Assembly: GCA_002317575.1 (NCBI GenBank)
Contig: DCIH01000012.1
Coordinates: 1-5,121, forward strand
DNA: 5,121 nt
DNA from: Verrucomicrobia bacterium UBA1731
Lineage (GTDB): Bacteria; Verrucomicrobiota; Kiritimatiellia; RFP12; UBA1067
Direction: 5' to 3'
Part shown: in pieces, positions 1 to 5,121 of the stretch
How the letters are laid out: every line of letters begins with the position of its first letter
How positions within the stretch are numbered: the stretch's first letter is position 1
Translations under genes and position numbers: made by a program
The notes under the pieces: model-generated
Database searches by the model: none
What the model was told of the DNA's origin: nothing
What the model saw: only the letters and a program-made list of their open reading frames with translations

Positions 1-41
1 AGCCCGGGCCATCATCTGGACGTTTCTCGGCCTGCCGCAGA
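1..41. other. Window edge, no supported gene
   Basis: This stretch contains the 8-base palindrome GCCCGGGC (2-9) and, on the minus strand, two adjacent ATG codons (15-13 and 12-10) reading Met-Met-Ala-Arg-Ala to the edge. These could begin the next minus-strand gene, but no convincing Shine-Dalgarno precedes them and too little is visible to support a call. Confidence 0.2.
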
Positions 42-62
42 GAAAAGGCACATGGCCTTTTC
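42..62. terminator. Probable Rho-independent terminator, possibly bidirectional
   Basis: GAAAAGGC (42-49) and GCCTTTTC (55-62) form a perfect 8-bp stem with a 5-base loop. The AAAAGGC...GCCTTTT form, with an A-run on one side and a T-run on the other, is the usual look of a bidirectional intrinsic terminator. On the minus strand the T-run continues as TTTTCTCTG. The GC core is only 3 pairs and the T-run has only 4 bases, so strength is uncertain. It lies 100 bases past the last stop codon, a plausible end for the oadB-queA-pfp-membrane protein transcript. Confidence 0.5.
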
Positions 63-87
63 AAGGTGGAGGCAGACGTCAGGGACA

Positions 88-111
88 TGAAGCGGCGCCC
101 TCGCCGCTTCA
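88..111 (-). repeat. Inverted repeat B (10-bp stem) downstream of the membrane-protein gene
   Basis: TGAAGCGGCG (88-97) and CGCCGCTTCA (102-111) are perfect reverse complements around a 4-base loop. This is the strongest hairpin in the intergenic region: GC-rich, with no gap between it and the hairpin at 112-129. The transcript continues with UGUCCCUGACG, not a U-tract, so it is not a textbook intrinsic terminator, but it could pause polymerase or block 3' exonucleases. Confidence 0.65.
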
Positions 112-129
112 GCTTCGCGACAGCGAAGC
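112..129 (-). repeat. Inverted repeat A (7-bp stem) downstream of the membrane-protein gene
   Basis: GCTTCGC (112-118) and GCGAAGC (123-129) are perfect reverse complements around a 4-base loop, starting 33 bases past the stop codon in the direction of transcription. In minus-strand RNA the stem is GCUUCGC/GCGAAGC. It directly abuts a second hairpin at 88-111 with which it shares the GAAGC/GCTTC core, so the two could also pair alternatively. It may protect the 3' end or aid termination; there is no U-tract. Confidence 0.6.
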
Positions 130-161
130 CCATAAAGGACACATGCCGCTCGCCGCGCGCG

Positions 162-2126
162 TCACTTCGCGGGCGCGGGCGGCAGCGGCACGATGCGGCA
201 CAGGTGCACGTCGGAATCGGCGCCGGTGGCGAAGGACGGCATCTTGAAGGTTTTCACGAGCTGCAGCGCGTATTCCCTGGCGTGCTCGCGGTAATGCTGC
301 AGATTGTAGGCGTGCTGCGTATCGGCCAGCGCGTACAGCTTCGCCTGCGGCTCCGCCGCCAAAACGGATTTGATCACCGGAATCGGATCGCTGTTGGCGG
401 CGAAGGTGGTGGCCGTGCGGATGGGCAGCGACATCAGCATCTGATTGGAACGCTCGCCGATCACGACGGCGTCCGGCGGCAGCAGCGCCTTCAGCTCCTT
501 GGCCACCTCGGCGTGCCGGTGCGCGGGGGGCTTCACGAGTTCGCACGCCGACCGGCGCCACGACGGCGCGACCACGCAGCACAGCGCCATGCACGCGACG
601 AAGAACGGCGCCAGCGCCTTGCGCCACGGCACCGCTTCGGCGCAGCCGAACGCGACCACCGCCAGCACCGCGGACACCACCAGGCACAGGCACATCGGCG
701 CGAAGCTCAGATCCACGTACCCGCGCATGTACGGCGCCAGCTGCACGGCCGGCCACGCCGCGAACACGGAAGACGCCGCCGCAAACGCGGCCAGCGCCCA
801 AAAGACGGCCTGCACGCGCGCCGCCTTGAGACCGCGCAGCGCGGCGGCGAACGCCACCACGAGCGCCACGAATCCGGCCATCGCGCCGCCCGTGAGCCCC
901 CACACGTTCTTCGCCGGGAAATTGTACACGCGCGAATAGAACTGCTGCGCTTCCTTGGCCGGCGTTTGCGCGTTCAGCAAGCACGCCACGATCAAGGCGC
1001 ACACGAGCGCGACGCCGCCCGCCACGCACGCAAGCCGCTTCCAGCGGAACGCGCCGTCCGTGGAGTCGGCGGAAAGCTCCTCCATGGTCGCCGCGAGCAG
1101 GAACGGCAACGTCATCAGCGCCGGGATGAAATAGTGCGTGTACTGCGTGTTCATGACGTTGACGGCCGCCACGTACGCCGGCACCGCGAAGAAAAGAAGC
1201 GTGCGCGCGTTCCAGCGACGCAGATACAAACCCCGCATGGCCATCACCGCGGGCAGCGCGAAAACGAACGCAGTGGCCACGCCCATGAGCGCATACGACG
1301 GGTCGCGCGGAAACGCCGAAAGCCCCTTGAAGTGCGACGCGAAATCAAAAAGCGGCGGCAACGGATAGTGCGTGGTGGTCCGGCGCACGATCTCCCACAC
1401 CGTGACGCCGGCCTTCTGCGCATCCGGCAGCGCCGCATACGCGCCCAGCGCCTTCCAGCAGAACACGGACGCGACGGCCGCCGCCAGAAACGCGGCGACG
1501 TCCTGCCACGGCTTCCTGAACTTGGGCGTTTCGAGGACGCCCGCCAGCGCGATCGGCAGCAGCGCCCACACGGAGGGCTTCACGAGCACGATGGCGCCCG
1601 CCACGACCGCCGCCGCGAACAGCCGCCATTTCGCGGCCCCGGCGCCAATCACGTACGCGAGCACCAGCAACGAGCCGATCAGCACGTCGTTCGACGCGGT
1701 GCGCTCGTAGGCGATCAGCATCGGCATGCACGACGTGGCCAGGCAGAGTCCCAACGCGTTGCCCGCGCCCGCGCGCCTGGCCACGTGGAAATATACGGCC
1801 GCCCACGCCAGCGCGTAGATGAGCACGAACGGAATCCGCCAGGTCCATGTGGAGAGCCCGAACGCGAGATGCGCGAGATAACTCAGCCAATGCGTCAACG
1901 GCGAAAAGCCGTAGGTGAACACTTCCGTGCGCGGCAGGTCGACGAAACATCCCCACAGGAATTTCTCCTTGCCGCCGCCGAGATAGTAGCCCTCGTCCGT
2001 GGCGTTGTACCCGTATTCCCACACGGAGGGAATCCCGGGGTCGCCCGTGAGCCAGAACACGCGCAGCGCGAGATACGCCAGGAGGAAAACGGCGAAGCCG
2101 CAGAAGAGTTTCGTTCTGTCGCTCAT
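162..2126 (-). CDS. Polytopic membrane protein, probable GT-C fold (ArnT/PMT-like) glycosyltransferase
   Basis: The 654-residue protein has about 13-15 predicted hydrophobic helices over residues 8-521, followed by a soluble C-terminal part of about 130 residues (522-654). The first helix (about 8-27) is followed by a large extracytoplasmic loop containing Asp44-Glu45 in NATDEGYYLG, the place and form of the catalytic acidic pair of GT-C enzymes such as ArnT and protein O-mannosyltransferases. AYERTASNDVLIGSLLVLAY (139-158) resembles the conserved Arg...Asp segment after the fourth helix in GT39-like proteins, and QYTHYFIPALMTLPFLL (328-344) resembles their RYxLPxxP helix. Such enzymes use a polyprenyl-phosphate sugar donor and act on the periplasmic face, on lipid, glycan or protein acceptors; neither donor nor acceptor can be read here. 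The C-terminal part (HAEVAKELKALLPPDAVVI, 538-556) resembles the soluble tail common in this family. I chose ATG 2126, two bases after the pfp stop; the frame stays open upstream but only across pfp. I do not recognise a named gene. Confidence 0.8.
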   Translation of the reverse strand: MSDRTKLFCGFAVFLLAYLALRVFWLTGDPGIPSVWEYGYNATDEGYYLGGGKEKFLWGCFVDLPRTEVFTYGFSPLTHWLSYLAHLAFGLSTWTWRIPFVLIYALAWAAVYFHVARRAGAGNALGLCLATSCMPMLIAYERTASNDVLIGSLLVLAYVIGAGAAKWRLFAAAVVAGAIVLVKPSVWALLPIALAGVLETPKFRKPWQDVAAFLAAAVASVFCWKALGAYAALPDAQKAGVTVWEIVRRTTTHYPLPPLFDFASHFKGLSAFPRDPSYALMGVATAFVFALPAVMAMRGLYLRRWNARTLLFFAVPAYVAAVNVMNTQYTHYFIPALMTLPFLLAATMEELSADSTDGAFRWKRLACVAGGVALVCALIVACLLNAQTPAKEAQQFYSRVYNFPAKNVWGLTGGAMAGFVALVVAFAAALRGLKAARVQAVFWALAAFAAASSVFAAWPAVQLAPYMRGYVDLSFAPMCLCLVVSAVLAVVAFGCAEAVPWRKALAPFFVACMALCCVVAPSWRRSACELVKPPAHRHAEVAKELKALLPPDAVVIGERSNQMLMSLPIRTATTFAANSDPIPVIKSVLAAEPQAKLYALADTQHAYNLQHYREHAREYALQLVKTFKMPSFATGADSDVHLCRIVPLPPAPAK

Positions 2127-2131
2127 CCTCA
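2124..2131 (-). promoter_or_regulatory. pfp stop / membrane-protein start junction
   Basis: The pfp TGA (2131-2129) is followed by GG and then the ATG (2126-2124) of the membrane-protein gene. The only purine run, GAGG, abuts the ATG directly and is too close to act as an ordinary Shine-Dalgarno. A GTG at 2132-2130 is in the same frame but has no better site. Coupled translation is inferred. Confidence 0.5.
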
Positions 2132-3364
2132 CAGCACCGCGATGGGGGGGAGTTCGCCCACGAGGGGCTTCGCCCATTCGACGAACGCGGACGTCACGTC
2201 GTGGCCGTTTTTCGCGATGAAGTTCTTCGGCAGGGAACGCGTGTACTTCGCCGCGTCCTGAATCGGCAGCGGGAGGAACTCGGCCTCGTACGCGCCCTTC
2301 GCGGCCTTCTTGCGCTGGATGCCGATCGTGCCCTTGGTGGGGCACTCGGCGTTGCCGCTCGCCGCGCCGAGCGCGCACGCGACGGCCATGCCGCCCGCGG
2401 TGAGCGCCTCCTGCAGGTCGGACGCGCTCTGCACGCCCGGGAAGCTGCGCTGCAGATAGCCGAACGTGTCGGCGCGCACGCGCTTCACGCCCGCCCGGGC
2501 CTTCACGATCTTCGCGAGATGGTCGCCCAGCGCGCCCGTGCCGCTCATCTGCACGTTGCCGTGCGAATCCTTTTCGCCGCCGGCGAACTGCGCGCCGATG
2601 GAGACGCCCTTCTTGTCGCGGATGCCTTCGGAAACGGCGACGACGCAGCGGCCGTGCTTTTTCATCGCGGCCTGCACGTCCTTGACGAAGCCCTCGACGG
2701 AGAACGGCACTTCCGGCAGATAGATGAGGTGCGGACCCGCGCCCTTGTACGTGCGCGCCAGCGCGCTCGCGGCCGTGAGGAAGCCCGCGTCGCGGCCCAT
2801 CACCACGTCGATCTTGCAGCCGCCGAGCGCGCGGTTGTCGAGATCGTCGCCCATGAACGCGCGCGCCACGAAGTTCGCCGCAGAACCATAGCCGGGCGTG
2901 TGGTCGCAGCTGCGCAGGTCGCAGTCGATCGTCTTCGGCACGTGGTAGACGACGAGCGGATAACCGTCCTTTTCGGCCTCTTCCGCGACGATGCGCGCGG
3001 CGTCCGCGGAGTCGTTGCCGCCGATGTAGAAGAAGTAGCCGACTTCCAGGCGCTTGAACTCCTCGAAGATCTTGCGGCAGTCCTCGGCCGTGGGTTTCAG
3101 GCGGCAGCTGCCGAGCGCGGACGAGGGCGTGCGCGCGATCGCGATCGCTTCGTCGTCGGTGACCTTGCCGAACTCGTGGTAGTCGCGCCCGAGGATTCCG
3201 GCGATGCCGTGGCGCGCGCCGAGGATCTTGCCGAAGTGCTTCTTGCCGGCGTCGCGGCAGCCGCAGACGACGCCCATCAAAGAGCCGTTGATCACCATCG
3301 AAGGACCGCCCGACTGGGCGACGACGACGTTGTTGAACTTGGAGCCAGCGTTTTTCTTTTTCAT
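2129..3364 (-). CDS. pfp: 6-phosphofructokinase, probably pyrophosphate-dependent
   Basis: The 411-residue protein belongs to the phosphofructokinase superfamily and phosphorylates fructose 6-phosphate to fructose 1,6-bisphosphate in glycolysis; the PPi form is reversible. It is longer than the ~320-residue bacterial ATP-PFK and fits the ~400-residue groups. Seen in order: the N-terminal phosphate-binding QSGGP (17-21) with INGS, IGGNDSAD (114-121), PKTIDCDL (143-150), the DHTPGYGSA segment (154-162), VVMGRDAGFL (187-196), SEGI (245-248) and RADTFGYLQRSFPG (297-310). Asp118 (where ATP enzymes have Gly104) and Lys144 (where ATP enzymes have Gly124) are the established markers of PPi use, so PPi is the predicted donor. 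Asp147 is the expected catalytic base. The residue after it is Cys148 instead of the near-universal Asn, which is unusual. I chose ATG 3364, which overlaps the queA stop as ATGA and puts QSGGP at the normal distance from the N-terminus; longer frame extensions run only through queA. The phosphate-donor call is inferred from residues only. Confidence 0.93.
   Translation of the reverse strand: MKKKNAGSKFNNVVVAQSGGPSMVINGSLMGVVCGCRDAGKKHFGKILGARHGIAGILGRDYHEFGKVTDDEAIAIARTPSSALGSCRLKPTAEDCRKIFEEFKRLEVGYFFYIGGNDSADAARIVAEEAEKDGYPLVVYHVPKTIDCDLRSCDHTPGYGSAANFVARAFMGDDLDNRALGGCKIDVVMGRDAGFLTAASALARTYKGAGPHLIYLPEVPFSVEGFVKDVQAAMKKHGRCVVAVSEGIRDKKGVSIGAQFAGGEKDSHGNVQMSGTGALGDHLAKIVKARAGVKRVRADTFGYLQRSFPGVQSASDLQEALTAGGMAVACALGAASGNAECPTKGTIGIQRKKAAKGAYEAEFLPLPIQDAAKYTRSLPKNFIAKNGHDVTSAFVEWAKPLVGELPPIAVL
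3361..3364 (-). promoter_or_regulatory. queA/pfp ATGA start-stop overlap
   Basis: The pfp ATG (3364-3362) and the queA TGA (3363-3361) overlap as ATGA. No Shine-Dalgarno is visible in the last bases of queA (GCATGCTGATCGT). This is a classic arrangement for translational coupling, and it fixes the pfp start. Confidence 0.7.
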
Positions 3365-4461
3365 ACGATCAGCATGCAGTCGCCGTAGGAGAAGAACCGG
3401 TACTCCGCCCGTACGGCCATGGCGTAAGCACAGAGGACGCGTTCGCGTCCCGCCAATGCGGAAATCATCATCAGCAGCGTCGATTGCGGCAGATGGAAAT
3501 TCGTGAGCATCACGTCGCACACCTTGAACGCATACGGCGGATAGATGAAGATGTTGCTCGCGCCCGAACCGGCGGCGATCAGCGGATCGCCGTCCTGTCG
3601 CTCGCGGCTCGCCACCGTCTCGAGCGTGCGCACCGTGGTGGAGCCCACGCACACGACGCGGCCGCCGCGCGCCTTGCACGCGTTGATCGCTTCCGCCGTT
3701 TCCGGCGGCACCGTGAACGCCTCGAAGTCCATGTGGTGGTCTTCGATCTCATCCGCCTTCACGGGACGGAACGTGCCCGGCCCCACGTGTAGCGTCACCG
3801 ACACGCGCTTGACGCCCTTCTTCTCGAGCGCCGCGAAAATCTCCGGCGTGAAATGAAGGCCCGCGGTGGGCGCGGCCACGGATCCCACGTGCTTCGCGTA
3901 AATCGTCTGGTAGCGGTCGCGGTCCGCGGCCTCTTCCTCCGCGGTGCCCTCGCGGTGCACGTACGGCGGCACCGGGGTGTGGCCGAACGCGTCCAGGAGC
4001 TCCGCAAGCGGCTGCTCGCTGCGGAAGGCGCACTTCCACATCCCGCCGTCCAGCTTCTCCAGAAGCTCCACCTCGAGTTCGCGGTTCGGACCGAACACCG
4101 CCACCTGGCCGACGCGACTCGGACGGCCGCTTCCGATGAGGACGTTCCATGTCACGCGCTCGAGAAGATCCTCCATCGGCGGCGGGCCTTCGTTCTCGGG
4201 GGCGGGGTTCACCATCAGCACCTCCACGGCGCCGGGCGAATCGCTCCAGCTGCCCAGGAGACGCGCGGGAAAGACCTTCGTGTCGTTGACGACGAGCAGG
4301 TCCTTCTCGTCGAGATACTCGACGATGTCCGAAATGTGACGATGCTCCAACACGCCGGTCGCGCGGTGGAGCACCATCATCCGTTCGGTGCCCCGCTGCT
4401 CGGACGGGTGCTGCGCAATGAGCCGCGCCGGGAGCGGGTACCAGAACTGTTTCGTTTTCAT
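3361..4461 (-). CDS. queA: S-adenosylmethionine:tRNA ribosyltransferase-isomerase QueA
   Basis: QueA is a cytoplasmic enzyme that transfers and isomerises the ribosyl part of S-adenosylmethionine onto 7-aminomethyl-7-deazaguanine at the wobble position of GUN-anticodon tRNAs, forming epoxyqueuosine. The 366-residue protein is complete, slightly longer than the usual ~340-355. Family landmarks are in order: LPxxLIAQHP near residues 10-19, VVNDTKVFPARLLG at 57-70, DRYQTIYA at 182-189, SVAAPTAGLHFT at 194-205, HVGPGTFRPV at 225-234, DHHMDFEAF at 241-249, GSTTVRTLE at 273-281, NIFIYPPYAFK at 303-313, TNFHLPQSTLLM at 320-331 and YRFFSYGDCMLI at 354-365. The ATG at 4461 is the only sensible start: the N-terminal alignment is full length and it sits 4 bases after the oadB stop. 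The extra length is probably an acidic/proline-rich insertion near residues 88-97 (PENEGPPPME). Its stop overlaps the start of the phosphofructokinase gene. No other queuosine genes are in the window. Confidence 0.97.
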   Translation of the reverse strand: MKTKQFWYPLPARLIAQHPSEQRGTERMMVLHRATGVLEHRHISDIVEYLDEKDLLVVNDTKVFPARLLGSWSDSPGAVEVLMVNPAPENEGPPPMEDLLERVTWNVLIGSGRPSRVGQVAVFGPNRELEVELLEKLDGGMWKCAFRSEQPLAELLDAFGHTPVPPYVHREGTAEEEAADRDRYQTIYAKHVGSVAAPTAGLHFTPEIFAALEKKGVKRVSVTLHVGPGTFRPVKADEIEDHHMDFEAFTVPPETAEAINACKARGGRVVCVGSTTVRTLETVASRERQDGDPLIAAGSGASNIFIYPPYAFKVCDVMLTNFHLPQSTLLMMISALAGRERVLCAYAMAVRAEYRFFSYGDCMLIV

Positions 4462-4468
4462 CGCATCA
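4459..4468 (-). promoter_or_regulatory. oadB stop / queA start junction without a Shine-Dalgarno
   Basis: The oadB TGA (4468-4466) is separated from the queA ATG (4461-4459) by only 4 bases. The preceding bases (CCCTCTGCCGCTGATGCG) contain no purine-rich ribosome-binding sequence. Re-initiation by ribosomes finishing oadB is the likely mode of translation (inference). Confidence 0.5.
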
Positions 4469-5121
4469 GCGGCAGAGGGTGTAGAGAACGCCCGCGACGA
4501 CCGCGGAACCGATCACGCCCGACACGTTCGGACCCATCGCCTGCATGAGGATGAAGTTCGTGGGATCGTTGCCGAGCGACACCTTGTTGGAGACGCGCGC
4601 CGCCATCGGCACGGCCGAGACGCCGGCGGAACCGATCAGCGGGTTGATCTTCTCCTTCGAGAAGAGGTTCATGATCTTCGCCATGATCACGCCGCCCGCG
4701 GTGCCCACGCAGAACGCGCAGAGGCCGAGCGCGAGAATGCCGAGCGTCGTACCCGAGAGGAACTTCTCGCACGCGAGCTTGGAACCCACGGAGAGGCCGA
4801 GCATGATGGTGACGATGTTGATGAGCGCGTTGGACATCGTGTCCGCGATGCGGCTCACGGAGGGACCGACTTCCTTCGCGAGGTTGCCGAGCATGAGCGC
4901 GCCGATGAGCGGCACGGCGGACGGCAGGAGGACCGCGCAGAGGAGCAGCACGATGAGCGGGAAGCAGATGAGCTCGATCTTCTTGACCTGGCGGAGCGGC
5001 GGCATCTTGATGAGGCGCTCGTTCTTCGTGGTGAGCGCGTTCATGATCGGCGGCTGGATGATCGGCACGAGCGCCATGTACGAATACGCGGCGACAGCGA
5101 TCGCGCCGAGGAGGTCCGGGG
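4466..5121 (-). CDS. oadB: Na+-translocating decarboxylase beta subunit (OadB/GcdB/MmdB family), C-terminal part
   Basis: This is the integral membrane subunit that couples decarboxylation of a carboxybiotin intermediate to Na+ export in oxaloacetate, methylmalonyl-CoA or glutaconyl-CoA decarboxylases. The gene is cut by the right edge: 217 residues are visible, about half of the usual ~430 or less. An internal Met at 5077 is not the start, because the family sequence GAIAVAAYSYM continues upstream of it. The visible part contains the segment IQPPIMNALTT, several hydrophobic helices, the motif NPLIGSAGVSAVPMAARVSN and the C-terminal HAMGPN-like stretch MQAMGPNVSGVIGSA. Residues known as functionally important in Klebsiella OadB (Asn373, Gly377, Ser382, Arg389, Asn412) all appear conserved; a Tyr matching Tyr229 lies in AYSYM. 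The catalytic Asp203 region is outside the window. It ends with TGA 4 bases before queA. Which decarboxylase it serves (oad, mmd or gcd) cannot be told without the neighbouring alpha and gamma subunits; the symbol is the family default. Confidence 0.95.
   Translation of the reverse strand, partial: PDLLGAIAVAAYSYMALVPIIQPPIMNALTTKNERLIKMPPLRQVKKIELICFPLIVLLLCAVLLPSAVPLIGALMLGNLAKEVGPSVSRIADTMSNALINIVTIMLGLSVGSKLACEKFLSGTTLGILALGLCAFCVGTAGGVIMAKIMNLFSKEKINPLIGSAGVSAVPMAARVSNKVSLGNDPTNFILMQAMGPNVSGVIGSAVVAGVLYTLCR

Noticed and set aside
1..15. Possible start of another minus-strand gene (two adjacent ATGs)
   Set aside because: Only five codons are visible, with no clear ribosome-binding site and no way to test it inside the window.
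66..2261. 731-residue open frame on the plus strand, antisense to the membrane-protein gene
   Set aside because: Its translation is dominated by Arg, His, Gly and Ala with no hydrophobic core or recognisable motif. It lies opposite a convincing coding region, and such frames are expected in GC-rich DNA.
2127..2378. Upstream extension of the membrane-protein frame into pfp (up to 84 more residues)
   Set aside because: The extension is charged and Arg-rich, lies entirely inside pfp, and would put a non-signal, non-membrane tail before the first helix. The ATG right after the pfp stop is the better start.
2201..3388. 395-residue open frame on the plus strand, antisense to pfp
   Set aside because: It has low-complexity Arg/Ala/Val/Asp composition and mirrors the codon bias of pfp. 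The minus strand here encodes a clear phosphofructokinase.
3365..3679. Upstream extension of the pfp frame into queA
   Set aside because: The extra residues come from the end of queA in another frame and resemble nothing. The start at the ATGA overlap gives the standard phosphofructokinase N-terminus.
3853..4548. 231-residue open frame on the plus strand opposite queA
   Set aside because: It is an Arg/His-rich shadow of queA that runs across the oadB/queA junction, with no family resemblance.
4466..5077. Treating the Met at 5077 as the start of a short 203-residue membrane protein
   Set aside because: The OadB family sequence continues in frame upstream (LLGAIAVAAYSY) to the window edge, so this Met is internal to a gene cut by the window.

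Overview
This window is a GC-rich bacterial stretch in which every supported gene lies on the minus strand. Read in the direction of transcription, from high to low coordinates, it holds four genes. They are the C-terminal half of a sodium-pumping decarboxylase beta subunit (oadB/gcdB/mmdB type, running off the right edge), a complete queA (queuosine tRNA modification), a complete 6-phosphofructokinase with PPi-type active-site residues, and a complete polytopic membrane protein that looks like a GT-C (ArnT/PMT-like) glycosyltransferase. The last 161 bases (1-161) are non-coding as far as I can see and contain three perfect inverted repeats. The one furthest from the gene resembles a Rho-independent terminator.

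The four genes are packed like one operon. There are 4 bases between oadB and queA, a 4-base ATGA overlap between queA and the phosphofructokinase gene, and 2 bases between that gene and the membrane protein. None of the three internal starts has a recognisable, well-spaced Shine-Dalgarno sequence, so translational coupling or re-initiation is the likely way they are translated. The promoter must lie beyond the right edge.

A Na+-translocating decarboxylase beta subunit together with a PPi-type phosphofructokinase suggests an anaerobic, energy-economical fermenter. PPi-PFK makes glycolysis cheaper in ATP and reversible, and the decarboxylase pump turns a decarboxylation into a sodium gradient. 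The high GC content and the long antisense open frames fit a GC-rich anaerobe. Members of the Verrucomicrobiota/Kiritimatiellota/Lentisphaerota group would fit, but this is inference and I cannot name the organism.

I found no mobile element, CRISPR array, RNA gene or defence system, and no clear novel multi-gene system. The points most worth a second look are a Cys in the normally Asn position of the phosphofructokinase catalytic loop (PKTIDCD), the cluster of three hairpins after the last gene, and the unassigned glycosyltransferase-like protein attached to a metabolic operon.
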